A stretch of DNA of 64,000 bases. It comes from Aspidiotus rigidus (Eukaryota > Arthropoda > Insecta > Hemiptera > Diaspididae). Below the pieces are notes generated by a model, which saw only the letters and a program-made list of their open reading frames with translations, did not search any database and was not told the origin of the DNA. The first letter of the stretch is position 1. Every line of letters starts with the position of its first letter. The DNA lies in the NCBI GenBank assembly GCA_035079385.1, contig JAVHKY010000067.1:186001-250000 (forward strand), given 5' to 3'. Made by a program: the position numbers and the translations under genes. Below are positions 50,380 to 62,934 of this stretch, piece by piece.

Positions 50380-53300
50380 CCACCTTATCCATTATAGATC
50401 TTTGGAGCGAGATCGTGTATTCTAAAAGGTGTAATACAATTTTTGTGACTTGAAGTAGGAGGAAGTGACGTCAATACTGTAAAATGACCATTCTAGAAAA
50501 ATGGTAACCAAGGAGATCTTAATCTCCATGCAAAAGACTCTACAGTCTGAGGGCATGAAAATCGGTTCATTTTGAGGATAGAGAAGAGTTAAAACACTGA
50601 GTAGAAGAAAATAGACTTCTTAATGAGTTCTTTTTTCTCGAACGTTCGACTTACAACTCCGAAAATTCTTCTTTGACCCTGACGGGTCGATCACTCCTCC
50701 ACGGTACAATGATCCGTATAGAAGAGAACACATTTTTAAGCAAATACGAATACGTTCCCTTCCCCATTATAAGAGCTGAAGTCATATGCTTCCTACGATA
50801 TAATTTATTCGATTACACAAATTCAGGCAATTACAATCCAGCACGTGTATTAGTTATCAAGACAATAAACTCGTCACATCTGTTTACTGCTCTTCGGTAA
50901 TGTACGACAATCGTAATAAGCGCAAGGAAAAATTACGAATATTCTTCTAAATCTCATTTCTGGAAACGTATATAAAGTGTGAACGACGCACGCGAAGGGG
51001 AATTGACATCAGCGACCGATCACATGATTGCTTAACCAGCTCATACTATGTATATTCCAACACATGTACAGATCGATGAGGCAGAAAAACCGATATTACG
51101 TAACATAAAAGTTGAACTTAATTCTTCTAATCGTACACCATCGACGTTCGACACTATCGCATTTGACGTGTTCTCAGAAATATACGCAGCTAGCGAAGAA
51201 AAGAACTTGCGTCAGATCGCAAGAGATCAATCAAATTCGTGTGAATAATTATCGTGATATGTACACGAGTATGAATCGCTAATGGAGTCGTTCATCCCGC
51301 AATAAATCTATACGGATGAGGTGCAGATGGGATGGTATTCCGTGAAGGGGGACTCAGTGCGATATAGCTTTTCTTGCAGGTGCACAACAAGAGATAAGAG
51401 TGTCGGGTTTTCTAAAGAACGATTGCGATACAACTTGTTTGATTCGATAAAATTCTCTTTATAGAAGAGATACAAGCAGCATTAAAATACGTCAATATTA
51501 ATGTTCTATTTCATTCTCGAAGACTGCTCCTCTTCCCTTCAATGCGCTCCTCCGAGGATATATTTTTTACTGCATTTAGACAAGTGCGTCGAAATCCTCA
51601 AGTGCAATACTTTATACTAAGTATATCGATGCAGACGAGAAGCTAATGAGATTTTTCGAGATTTATAGGGTGCACTATGAACAGCATTTTCACACCTTCA
51701 CACGCGATCACTTTCAAATTAGGTCAATTTCTACTCGCGAATCTATAGCGAAGTACCTTATGCTGACGTGAAAATATAGATCAGACAGGTGTCTACAAAC
51801 GTGGGCTAAAATTAATCATATTTCAAGAAATTTTGCGAGTTATACACGCACATTTGTTTCAATGACAAGTCGTGACATGGATTCTATACGCCTTCTACGT
51901 CTCACCGACGTTGTCGAAAGCTTCTGAATACCTTTTTCGAGACGAGGAAAAACACTGTTCAAACCTCATAAAATGTAATAACCACGCATCAGATGCATGA
52001 TAGAAAAGAATGTAGCAATGATGTAATCCAGATAGTCGGGATTACAACACACATACAGCCGATAATTACTGATACACTTGTACGAAAACGATCATGTATA
52101 GACGTATTATATCGATGAACGAATGGGAGCGAATCGTGAAATTGCTTAAAACACGAGCATACGTCGTGTTTCCAATAAGGAACGATTACATTGTACATCT
52201 CACAACGATTGGGATTTGAAAGCCACGACTAAATGAAGCGTGGATCAAACCCTCTACGTTTTTTTTGATATAAAAAGGGATAATTTAACCTTTCTGGCAA
52301 AAACATCGAAGCGGAACTAAAACGGAAGCTCCCGCCGAGAAGATTTCCGGGCATTTCAATGAAAGAAGACATTGTCTGAAACTTTAATTTGGGCGGTATA
52401 TTCAGGAAATAACGCGGATATATATACAGACGGAATTACCCCCAAAATGTCTCGATTTTATACGCCTTCCAAGAATTCTATCGCACTTTGAGAGACATAA
52501 ATGTTACTCCATACTTCAAAAAAAAAATTGCTCATACTAATACAGAGCTCATTTACCTTGACAACTATACGAAGGCCGCAAATATCCATTCATATATATG
52601 AGAACGGAAGACCGACTTATAACTAGATACCGGAAAAACCAAATAGTAGATTTTATTTGGACAAGTTCAAATTCATTCCCCTCATTGAGCACGGCGAAAT
52701 TCAAATACATACAAGAAACGCGATCCTATATGGGTTTCTTTACTATATGTATAACGTCAACATCGATATCGTATACCTAGGTAAGTTACCAATGGAATGG
52801 AAACGTATTACAAGACATCGAGTCGTATTTGACTGATAAAATTAAGAAAAAACCGTCGAATGTCGCGATTGACAAAACAGAGAAATGTAATGGCCTACGC
52901 CAAATTAACGATTGTCGCTGCTCTAAATAATCGCACCGAATTTGTCATCTGCTCTTTGTCATCATCAGCATCGCAAACAACAAATCATCCGTTTGTCCCG
53001 CCTTCTGTTTTTTTCCTTCGCTCGCTGTGTTCTATCGTTTTAAATTCTTCTCATTCTCTCTAAACTGATATGTGACATAACAGGAAGAATCAATTGCTTT
53101 AATTAACGTTCATTGCGGACCGCGTCCACAAGGGAGTAATCAAAGCTATTTATATAGATTATCGGGAGAGATTTTAAAACCTAAACCAGATTCAGAGGAA
53201 GAGAAACGGTATCCGACCTTTTTTACGATGCCAAAAAACTATGACACAAAGAACAGACCCCGAATCCCTGAAGTTCGTGCGTTTTTTGTATAGTTTCGAA

Positions 53301-54855
53301 ATCCAATAGTCTCTCGTTATTGAGCATAAAGCTATATATATGGTCAATGGGGATCCACAACAACAGTTTCCGAAACAAAGGTTCATGGTAAGTTGGCCCC
53401 ACTTTGCCCTCGCAGTTCTTAAAAGCCAGATTTTGACGTTTATTCGGACATATTTTTCACACTCATTTGTCACAAATTAAAGAATATAACGAAAGACAAG
53501 CAAAACTGGTTTCGTATTCTGATGATTTTTACAAAAAAGGTTGATACCGGAAGCCAAGGCTCTGTACCCGGCATCATATCAATATCTCTCGAGAGTACAT
53601 AAAATCTACACCTTAAAAAGTTGTACCCCCTGTCAGGTAGCTAACGAAGACCGAGCACTCTAACCCACGAAGTTGACCTCTGACGAGCCTCTGCTATGAT
53701 ATAATAACTAGGTAAATCATCTCTATTGAACATAATAAATCTTACCTTTCGTTGTACAAGAAGAAAAATGAACCATAAACCGTCGTAATCCGGGCGAGAA
53801 AGGAAGTCAATTTTCACCACCGACAAGAAACACTTATATAATTTCACCAACACTAACCTGTGCGAGCTAGGTTATACACGAGAGAGTAAGCAACACGTTA
53901 AAAGCACAAAAACTACGTGGAAAAAGGCAGAAAAAACCGGCTATGAAAGTATAATGAAAAAACTGTAAAAAAAGATGCTCGAAAACTCGTAAATATGGCA
54001 ATAACGTTTGGGAAAGTTAGCGTAGACTACTTCATGGGAAATCTATACGCTATCTGCGAATAACTAAACGTGAAGGGAGAAACTCGATTCAACGTCTGGT
54101 CGATTCCATACCGAAAACTAGAAGACTAAACGTTTAGAACACGCTCGAGAATCGAGAGAGATATCAACAGCGTGTTACCGACGGATCCGTCCTCCACGCA
54201 TGCGCTCTTCCTCGACGAAATTTTTCCTCGGAATATTATTATTTTTTTCTTCGCGATATTGATAATACAGGAAAGTTTTCCATGTAAGAGTGCTAAAAAA
54301 AACATGTAGCGGAAAAATTTCGTCCTCTATTTAAAATCTTGGATAGAAAAATTACAGCTTTTTGATTAAGAGGGGGAAAAAAGGAATAATATAAATAACG
54401 CTTCGATGGCTTTAAGCTCGTCAAAACAAAAAAAACTCCAAAAAAATCTATCGAGAGAACCATTAAATAATCAGTACAGGGTTCCGAACCCTTTGGAAGG
54501 TTTCGTCGAATAAATTACACTCGTCATTGAATTTTTACAGCTTCTGCTGAAAATTAATTCGACCCTATTTACGTTTGAGACGTATAGTCTCGATATTATT
54601 TTTTCGGAAGCATGGAAACACGATAACACGATTTACGCGTACTAGAAGGAAAAAAACATTATTTTCCGAAATTTCCATAATATCCTACCGGCGCCTTGAG
54701 AACATCATACGCCGGACTCTGTAAAGCAGGAGATGAGTGAAATTTGCGCAGTACGATTATAATACGATTTGAATTACAAATCAAAAAGATCACCCGCGAA
54801 GGAGAGGTGTCGATAAGGTTGCTTTGATTTTGAAAATTATTTCCTCGAAAAAGGA
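50380..54855. other. No recognised gene in 4.5 kb
   Basis: Frames at 50673-50900 and 51048-51248 (acidic, after an acceptor-like ACATGTACAG) are the most protein-like but have no recognisable domain. The rest is AT-rich. Confidence 0.4.
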
Positions 54856-54879
54856 TTGGAAATTAAGGCTTCTGCTACT

Positions 54880-55170
54880 TTTAAACCAAGAAGGTTCGCA
54901 ACTTCCCAATGTAGTCAATTCCTGATTTACAACCCAAATTTTCGATCAAACTCTCGAGGAAATATCATAGACCAAATTCTTATCACTACGCACAATATTA
55001 ATCTACTAAACACCCCCACAAACTCCTACTCACCTCAATTCTACCTCAGGATCACTCTCGGTCATTGATTTGACCCTTTGTTCGACTACCTTAACCACTA
55101 AAATAAATTGGTCTACTTACCCAGACTTATGTGATAGTGATCATTTCCCCATACTCTTAACTACAGACAC
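54880..55170 (+). pseudogene. LINE AP-endonuclease C-terminal part
   Basis: Reads NSRGNIIDQILITTHNINLLN, then after a frame change near 55042 SGSLSVIDLTLCSTTLTTKI, then DSDHFPI. This last is the conserved SDHxPI motif whose His is catalytic in this endonuclease family. The N-terminal half of the domain is missing. Confidence 0.75.
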
Positions 55171-57240
55171 TCCTTCCTATTCTTATAAATCTAACCCCCG
55201 TTGGAAAATTCAGGAAGCCAACTGGTCCAAATACTATGACATCACTAGCGACATCAGCCTTCTACCCGACCCCTTAAACGATCAAACAGCAATTTCTCAG
55301 TTCACAAAGTTCGTAATTCAAGCTGCAGAGTCCTCGATCCCCCTTACTTCAGGAACAAGAAAACCAGGCCAAGTCCCATGGTGGTCCAACGAAATCAATA
55401 CTGCCCTCAAGAATAGACGTAAAGCTTACCAAAAATATCATTACACTCGCGACCCACTGGACTTCATAGTTTACAAAAAATTTAGAGCAAAAGCTAGACT
55501 CGTAATTCGTTCAGCTAAGAAGGAATCTTGGAGATCGTTCGTCGAGGGTATCAACAAACCCGTTTCGAGTGCCTCTATATGGAGGGACATCAAGAAATTA
55601 TCGGGGAAAATCACCTTTCATCGAATCAATCACATTGAAATAAATGACTTGGTCCTCTCTGATTCTCAAGATATATCAGACGCTCTCGCTATCCACTTTT
55701 CCTCTGTCTCATCAAATGAAAATTATTCCTCATCATTTCTCCAAGAAAAGCTCCATGCAGAAATGTCTCCAATAAATTTCGAATCTCCCGAGAACTCAAT
55801 ATGCTCATATAATGTACCAATAACACTAGCTGAATTTTCCACAACGCTTCACAAAAATCTTAAAAACGCATCACCAGGACCTGATAACATTCATGCAAAC
55901 GCTCTCGAATATCTTCTATTCTTTCACAGGGTATTTACCCCTCAGATTGGAAACTAGCCTTCATCCTCCCTCTTTTGAAACCTAACACAGACCCCTCACT
56001 TCCAGCATCTTACCGACCCATCGCACTTACCAGAGTGTTGGCAAACTATTCCAAAAAATAATTAATAAAAGACTCTGGTGGTTTCTGGAACAAAATAACT
56101 TGCTATCACCAATACAATATGGCTTCAGAAGAGGTCGAACGAAACACAATACAAGCTCTTTCGGACCTTCAAAACCAAGTCGAAGAAGCCTTCCTTTCAA
56201 AATCCCCTCTATACACTATATTCTTCGATCTTCAAGAAGCATACCCCCGAATTTGGAGACATTATATATGCCAAAAACTATACAATTTCGGTCTTAAAGG
56301 CAATTTAGCAAAAATTTTACAAAGTTTTTTACAGTTAGACTACAGGATAAATTCTCCTCATCCTACAGAGTCGAAAATGGTGTCCCACAAGGAGAGGTCC
56401 TCAGCGTCCTCCTCTTCCTGGTAGCCATAAATGATCTCCCACTCAACGCAGATTACCCAATCTCACAAAGACTGTTCGCGGACGACTATAGCCTCTCACT
56501 CCGTTCTCCCAATCCTGAAAGGGCTCATAGACTTTTACAAAAAACACTAGACAATATTTCAACATGGTCATCGGAACGTGGATTCCAATTTTCCTCCAAA
56601 AAAACATTCCTCGTTATCTTCCACAAAAAGAAACCTGTTCCATCTATTCCACCCCTTTTTCTCCAAAACTTCGAAATTAAAATCGCAAATTCAGCAAAAT
56701 TTCTAGGACTTTTACTTGATCAAAGACTATCATGGGTTACTCATATTAAATTACTAAAAGCCAAATGCCTACGTGCAATAAATGTTCTGAAATACCTATC
56801 CCATCACCGTACAGGATGCAACCGAAAATTACTACTAAATTTATACAAAAGCCTTGTTCGATCTCGGTTGGATTACGGATCCATAGCTAGTGCGACTACT
56901 CTATCGCTACTAGATACAATCAAAACCTCATCGCTCAGACTCGTACTGGGAGCATTCAAAACGAGTCCGAAACTGAGCTTCTGCGCGGAAGCGGCCGAAC
57001 CGCCCCTCTCTGTGCGTAGAACAATACTCTCCTCAAATCTTCTAATTTCTATATCTCAATTCCCCCATCTTCCGATTCACAAATCCATTTTATCACATAC
57101 TAATCCAGTCTCTACACGTCAACCACACAAACATATTCTCACTCACTTACAATCCTCACTTTCTCATAGATTCAAAATTCAAGCTCTCCCCCCCCATAAT
57201 TTCAGCCATTCCTCCGTGGCTTTTCACCATTCCCAACATT
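55170..57240 (+). pseudogene. LINE reverse transcriptase, frameshifted
   Basis: The frame 55070-55957 carries the linker (PWWSNEINTALKNRRKAYQK, SWRSFVEGIN). RT motifs follow across frame changes: YPSDWKLAFILPLLKP and YRPIAL near 55932, GFRRGR near 56120, IFFDLQEAYPRIWR near 56220, NGVPQGEVLS near 56370, LFADDYSLSL at 56472-56501 (catalytic FADD), KTFLVIFHKK, and AKFLGLLLDQRLSWVTHI near 56697. The last part is open from about 56340 to 57190. Breaks lie near 55930, 56035, 56130 and 56335. Confidence 0.85.
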
Positions 57241-57813
57241 CGACTAGACCTTACAGAAGTTCCTAAAATTGACAAGTCAATCGTCAGGCAACATATTCTA
57301 AAATTAATTAACGAATTCCCCAACCATACCATTTGTCTCACAGATGGCTCTAAACACAAGCATAAAGTAGGGTACGCGTTCTCCATAAACGAAAAAATAA
57401 CAATATGTCATTTACGAAATACCGCGTCAGTCTACACAGCTGAATTAAACGGAATTCTGGCCTGTTTATCTCAAATCTCTCAGCTTCAGCCCGGACAAAA
57501 ATATCTTTTACTAACGGATTCCCTCTTCTCTCTTCAAGCTATGACTGATCCCTTCTCAAATAATCCTTTGATCCAACGTATTTTCATTACACTTCATACC
57601 ATTCATTCAATAAACTCTCACCTCACACTGGCTTGGATTCCAGGCCACGTCAATTTTCCATTACATGATGATGTAGATGAAGCAGCTAAAAAGGCTACTT
57701 CGCTACCAAAAATTACTGATCCAATTCTATCACCTGCAAAAGACTTGGAAGGTATATCACACTTCATTATCACAAAAAATTTGGCACTCATCTTGGGAAA
57801 ATCAGTCGAATAA
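57241..57813 (+). pseudogene. LINE RNase H domain, open across the domain
   Basis: Carries LTDGSK (Asp), VYTAELNGILACL (Glu), LLLTDSLFSLQ (Asp) and AWIPGHVNFPLHDDVDEAAK (His and last Asp), so all four catalytic carboxylates are visible. RNase H removes the RNA strand after reverse transcription (established). It is out of frame with the RT because of a C run at about 57187-57194, and ends early after KSVE through another frame change near 57785. Confidence 0.82.
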
Positions 57814-58144
57814 CAAATTAAGAAAAATAAAACGTGAACCCACATTTTGGTCCTCATCCCAACGAAATTCAAGGCAAGAGGAGGTCATTTTAGCTCGGCT
57901 GCAAATAGGCCACACTCGTCTTACTCATACTTATCTTCTCACTAATCTCGCTCCTCCATCATGTCCTCACTGTCTCCAAGAAAATTTATCAGTTGATCAT
58001 TTTTTCTCATGCCCCGTCCTGCAACCCACTCGAACCTCCCTAAATATATCTTCCAATATCAATGCAGCATTAAACAACAACTCCGAAACCATCGACTTAA
58101 CCCTAACTTATTTACGCACCACTCAATTCTACAACTTCATATAA
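57785..58144 (+). pseudogene. LINE C-terminal zinc-knuckle region
   Basis: In the frame of 57677-58144: REPTFWSSSQRNSRQEEVIL, ARLQIGHTRLTHTYLL, then CPHCLQENLSVDHFFSCPVL, a CxxC...H...C knuckle that typically follows RNase H in these LINEs. It ends at a normal-looking stop near 58144, followed by a short 3' region and the A-rich tail. Confidence 0.78.
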
Positions 58145-58325
58145 TTCACCAACAAATTCCGTTCGATCGCCACTCAATTCCACCAATACGTACCTAATTT
58201 AACCTAATTTAAGTAATGTTCTAAAATAAGATTGTAACGCCAAGCAAATAACCCTCGTGCAGTTTATAATGCTCGTAAAATAATAATAAAAAAAAAAAAT
58301 GTCGTACATACGTGAAGACAATTAC

Positions 58326-58386
58326 CTAACTCGAGAACCACTAAAATGGCGACAGTGATGTGCAGGATCGTGTAGGAATCGAACAT
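58326..58386 (-). CDS. Candidate first coding exon with hydrophobic N-terminus
   Basis: On the minus strand an ATG at 58386-58384 opens MFDSYTILHITVAILVVLEL, then one base (G) and GTAATTG, a donor-like site. The peptide has a hydrophobic stretch at residues 7-18 as in a signal anchor. The upstream sequence (58390-58460) is locally GC-rich (GGCCGCGGCC), unusual here and promoter-like. If real, the LINE at 54856-58302 lies in its first intron in opposite orientation. The family is not recognised; a chance frame cannot be excluded. Confidence 0.3.
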
Positions 58387-58389
58387 GTA

Positions 58390-59807
58390 TTTCTCCTACA
58401 GCTTCTACACTTTCGTCCGCGATTCTGCGACACGGCCGCGGCCTGCCTTGGCCCTTGGTACTTCACTTTCTAATAAACCAGATTTGTGATCGTCCTGTAC
58501 GCGTGATATTGTGCGCTGCTTGACTCTTTGTTCGATAACTACAGTTCAAAAAAATACATTTCTACCTCTTTGTGTATTTTCCTGAACTGGGCTCAAGTAA
58601 AAGGTTTAAGGTCTATTCGTACCTGCGTATTTACCCGCATTTCTCCATGTCTATTGTGTATTTCTATTTCTCTGCCTGCATCTTTTGTTCATACACGATT
58701 TCACTTCTTTATATAACCTCTTGCACGAATGCTTGGGGCTGGAGTTATATTATGTCACAGTTCAATACAGCCTGCATAAAGACAAACAAAATCATCCTCG
58801 AAAACGTATTCCTTCTCGCCAGAACCGTCAGGATGTCGACATTTCGGACGGCTCTCTCTCTTTCTCTCGATACTTTAAAAATATATCTCCTACTAGGAAT
58901 CCTATATATAAGATCCACGACGTGGTCGCACTTTTTTCTGCCGTCATATTTCTCATACTTCCGTTCAACCTACAGAGCTGAAATTTTCTCTGATAACGCA
59001 TTCCTGTTCGTAGTTTGTGACAAAAATCTGAAACCTTAATATTCTGCAAACGCAGCGCTGCAAAACTATAAAATTAGGTGTACAACGACTAAATCTAGCT
59101 TAAAAAAATGCATCACGGAACGACCGAGTCTAAAAGAGTTGTCGAAAGAAGCCGTCACCATTATTCCTGCCAAGGGTCGCTTACCTATACGAGAAAAGTC
59201 ACGTTCAGCCAGAAGAAAGAATAAAAGGAGGAAGAAGGAACTAAGAAATTCGAACACAAACCTAACCAGCCGATCAGAGGAAAAAAAAAAGAACAAAAAA
59301 TTACATAATGGAACTGCGAGGCCCCGCCGACTATTATACACCTAATGTTATATCATATTTGGTATCTTAAATGCATTAGTAACTCAAATATAATACAATG
59401 TCTTAATTTCTTTTTCATCCTTTTCTTTTTTTTTTATTTTTCCCCTTATTTATTGCTCATTGATGACATGTTTTGCTGTTTAGAAAGAAAAAAGTGCTGG
59501 TCCATCCAACGCCAAAATTATTTTCACCTCCAAAATATATATTTACTTCTGGTTAATACTAACAGGCTTAGTTTCTCAGATTTTTTTCTTTTTTTGGTTT
59601 TTCTTTCACATCCTTGACTATATCATGGGTCTCTTTAGGATATTGTGAGAAGAATACAACAAATACAGCTATGATACAATCCTTCTTATTCTATCAGTAG
59701 TGTTTACAGGTGTTTTGGGAAATTCATACGTTAGAAACAAGTTCAGCGAGTCACGAGTCTGTAAGGGCGCCGAAGGCGCGCCGTAAGCGGCTAGTATGTA
59801 TTATAAT
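58390..59807. other. No recognised gene
   Basis: Short frames only (58572-59039 plus is the longest and lacks recognisable motifs). 59764-59785 holds a GCGCCGAAGGCGCGCC palindrome. Confidence 0.4.
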
Positions 59808-60618
59808 CAGAGAACGGATTTCTCGACATTTGCCGAATCATTTCTAGGAGGCCGAATAGTATAAGAATGATATAGAAATAGAGATTTACCAGTGAGATTT
59901 TTTGATATAGAAATACGTTTCAGGGGTAATAGAGCCTCTTGAGCAAAATTTTATTTTGCTGAAAATTGCCAAAAATGGGTGTAATTGCCGAATATTTGCC
60001 GAAAGTGCTCTTTTTGAAAGTTTTCAACGATATAACTTCCTGTCACATTTGAAAAAAGCCGTGAATTTTTGCCCAAAAAGTGTTGCTCCGAGATACTTCA
60101 ACGCTAGCAGCTGATCTCATCTTCATCAATTCTCATTTAAGTTTCTTGCCGGCCACTATCGATCGATTACAGGAAAGAGGTCTTTCTCTGAGGTAGCAGG
60201 TGAACGGTCTCTAGGGGCTTCTCGGCAGTTAAAGCCGATGAAATTCTTGCAAAGAAGCGTGGCCAAACAATTTTGCGACAACTCAACGATGCTCTCGTCA
60301 TGGCCCTTTCGAAATACCGGCCCCGCTTCCCAAAAATCTGAGTATTCTAAGTAATTACAAGGACGCTCTTGTCACTTCCGTCGACGTGGAGAGATCATCC
60401 TCCGGTGATCGTCGTATATGTTTTTCTCAAGAAAATTTAGAAAAGCATTCCCTGGTGATGTGTGACTAAAAGTTTTTTGTAGAATCAGTATCTTTGTGTA
60501 GTTTTTCCCTTCTGACCGTTAAATTTCAATAATTTTTTTATTTTGCCGAAAAGTGCCGAAAATACAACATTTGATTGCCGAAAATTTTCATTTTAATTGT
60601 CGAGGAATCCGTTCTCTG
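59808..60618 (+). mobile_element. hAT element G, internally deleted (811 bp)
   Basis: Ends CAGAGAACGGATTTCTCGAC and GTCGAGGAATCCGTTCTCTG are inverted repeats with two differences. Flanks are ATTATAAT (59800-59807) and AATATAAT (60619-60626), an 8-bp duplication with one mismatch. Repeated TTGCCGAA words mark the subterminal regions. It contains the C-terminal part of a hAT transposase. Confidence 0.85.
60110..60469 (+). pseudogene. hAT transposase C-terminal remnant
   Basis: ADLIFINSHLSFLPATIDRL near 60110 is followed after breaks by AVKADEILAKKRGQTILRQL and then SVDVERSSSGDRRICFSQEN with LEKHSLVMCD and a stop. The last segment is the hAT C-terminal (dimerisation) motif, normally DVERSFS..K..LSDRR..FS.ENL. 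The conserved Phe of RSFS is replaced, part of the motif is missing, and frame changes occur. The DDE core upstream is gone. Confidence 0.75.
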
Positions 60619-62048
60619 AATATAATACTCAACAGTTACTGTAGAAAATTGGTCGGTAGATGCGTCGAAAAATTCTCCAAGCCCTCGCAAAAGCTTCTAT
60701 TGTCTATAAAACGCAAGATCCTATAGAAGGTCTACCGCTTCAAAAATTAAAAATAAGTCGGTGTAGTCGGCTCTTGTCAATAACAACGAAGAAATATGAC
60801 GAAAAATCAGACAAAAATATTCCAGAATTTTACCGAATGCATTTTACCAAATGCTATTAAAGGCTCCAATAGCTCATAAAAAAAAAAAAAAAAATACAAA
60901 ATGGTTTGGAACTCCTTGTTAGGTCTCTCGTTCTTCTACGGCAAATATGATGCAGGTGCTTTCATATGGGCTCCAGTACCCACCACAGATCCTTGGGACA
61001 TAAAACGCGTCTATATTTTCCAGGTGGAGTACAATATTTCAATCAAAATCGACGACATCGGTATCCTGCGAGATGAGGATGAGCCATAGCAACAGACCCA
61101 AAGGTTGATACTTTACCTGTGATATAATCCTTTGTTTGAAAAGGTAATGAAGGGTGCGTCTTCTTACCCGGTGACACATTCAATGAATTTCTTTGTAAGA
61201 TCTTGAAAGGAGGGGCGAAGTTGTGAGATTCCGTAAATGGAAGGAGAAATAACTTAAAGCATGGAAGGAGAAATAACTTGAAGCGTTATTCTTTAAATCG
61301 TTCAACCAAAATCATTCAGAATGCCACCGATCTCTTCTGTATTATTCAACTTTCCAAAAAAAAATTCATCAATTGAATTTATAAATTGACCAATTTAAAA
61401 TTGAAACAAATAAATCCTCTTTATGAAATTATTACCTATTAAGAATGGTTTAGTATAAAAAAGTCATCATTCTACTTGTATTATTTTAAATTAAAAATAT
61501 TTTTAGATTGAATTGAATTATTGTAAGACCATCTAAAATTATTCATATTGAATACTTTAAAATCAGTTGATCAATAATTTATTAATTTGATTAAAATTAA
61601 TTTAATTGATAATTAATATTTATAATGTGAATAAATAAATTTTTGAACAAAATTATTCCTTATAACTAATAATTTGATAAAGAAGATTCAATTTTTTAAA
61701 TTATAAATACTTATAACTTGGATTGATTTTATTTATGTTGACAAATTATTGGAAATTATTAACACAAATTATTTTGTGGTATAAAATTCAGATAAGCTAC
61801 TTAATGATTAAATTATCAAAAATTAGAATGTAGTAGCTGAAGTCTAGATTTTTATATGGTGCAATTGTTCATTGAAAGCATCTCTTTGTGAAATCTTCCA
61901 CAAGGAAGAAGTAGACTAAACAAGCAACGAGGAATTTTACAAATTGTACAACTAAAATCAGTCAATATGCTTCTGATTCCTCAAAAAGTATGACACATTT
62001 TTTCTACTTTATTTAAATGTACCAAATTTGCTCTTATACATTATTATC
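60619..62048. other. No recognised feature, very AT-rich
   Basis: Two short plus-strand frames (60660-60860 and 60901-61089) have protein-like composition but no recognisable family. 61320-61860 is extremely AT-rich. Confidence 0.4.
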
Positions 62049-62534
62049 AGAGCTAGGATTTGCTGGCATTTGCCGAATGGATTTGTTTGAGGGCAGATGA
62101 GAAAAAATGAAAGATGAGCACGAGTTAGGGTAGTAGGAGGCTAGGAAACAATTTTTATTTTGCCAAATAATGCCGAAAATGAGATAAATGCCGGATAACG
62201 CCGAAACAGCCCTCTTCATACAAAAATTAGATCTTTTTTTATAATTAGCTGCCTACGCATATGCTCCTATCGTTTCAGCAGACGTTGAAAGATCATTTTC
62301 AGATTATAAGTACCTCTTAAGTGACGAACGACACAGTTTCACTCAAAACAATGTAGAAAAACACTTAGTAGTTATGTTCAATAAGTGATTTTTATAGGTT
62401 AGATATTATTTTGAAAGAACTTGTACCATGAAAATCCATTTTTTTGCTGTAAATTTTTAGTACCGAATAATGCCGAGAATTACAATTTTAAATGCCGAAT
62501 TTCCATTTTTTTTTGCCAAAAATTCCTAGCTCTG
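62049..62534 (+). mobile_element. hAT element H, internally deleted (486 bp)
   Basis: Ends CAGAGCTAGGATTTGCTGGC and a TTTTTGCCAAAAATTCCTAG-CTCTG right end are inverted repeats with some mismatches. ATTATTAT is duplicated exactly at 62041-62048 and 62535-62542. TTTGCCGAA words near both ends link it to element G. Confidence 0.88.
62251..62388 (+). pseudogene. hAT transposase C-terminal (dimerisation) fragment
   Basis: An open 45-codon stretch AYAYAPIVSADVERSFSDYK, YLLSDERHSFTQNNVEKHLV, VMFNK ends in a stop. It carries the intact SADVERSFS..K..LSDERHSF..NNVEKHLV motif of hAT transposases, better preserved than in element G. This part mediates subunit contact in the family. Nothing of the catalytic core remains, so the element is non-autonomous. 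Confidence 0.8.
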
Positions 62535-62589
62535 ATTATTATTAATAGTTTATTGTCATTATTTATTTATTATTATGTTTATAATGACG

Positions 62590-62652
62590 CGCATTCACGG
62601 AGTGTCGTTTTGCCTGCAAAACAACACTAATTTTTTTTTACACACATACAAT
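62590..62652. repeat. Fragment related to the neighbouring foldback element
   Basis: GCGCATTCACGGAGTGTCGT and CCTGCAAAAC resemble, inverted, the 62971-63010 segment. TTTACACACATACAA at about 62638 is the exact inverse of 63271-63285. Confidence 0.55.
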
Positions 62653-62934
62653 TTGGGAATAAAATCAAAGGAGGCGCTCTCTACATTTTCTGTGACAGTC
62701 ATTTGCGGAAGCTTGGCGAAAAGGTGATGATCTTGAAAAATTCATCCGAGATATTTGAAATTATATTCACTCGATAGGAAATTAAGAGGACTGCAATTTT
62801 TGTACCATACATTTTTCAGAAAAAATATTTTGAGAAGGTAGTCAATTTTATTAATGTGCTGTTTTATGGTGAAAAATGCCATGATCACCTTCTCAACATC
62901 AACAACAGCGCCACTACAGATCGCTTTATATGCA

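Larger units (their letters stand above)
54856..58302 (+). mobile_element. Jockey/I-type LINE, 5'-truncated and decayed (~3.4 kb)
   Basis: Order of remnants: end of an apurinic-type endonuclease, reverse transcriptase, RNase H, CCHC-like zinc knuckle, non-coding tail and a terminal A-rich run (58278-58302). The RNase H domain after the RT suggests the I or a related clade rather than classical jockey. At least six frame changes show it is dead. The 5' border is approximate; no target duplication was identified. Confidence 0.85.

Noticed and set aside
58370..58400. B-box-like GTTCGATTCC on the minus strand, possible tRNA
   Set aside because: No T-stem, D-arm or acceptor pairing can be formed around it.
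58572..59039. 155-codon plus-strand frame as a gene
   Set aside because: Composition follows local AT bias, no recognisable domain, and it overlaps equally long frames in other phases.
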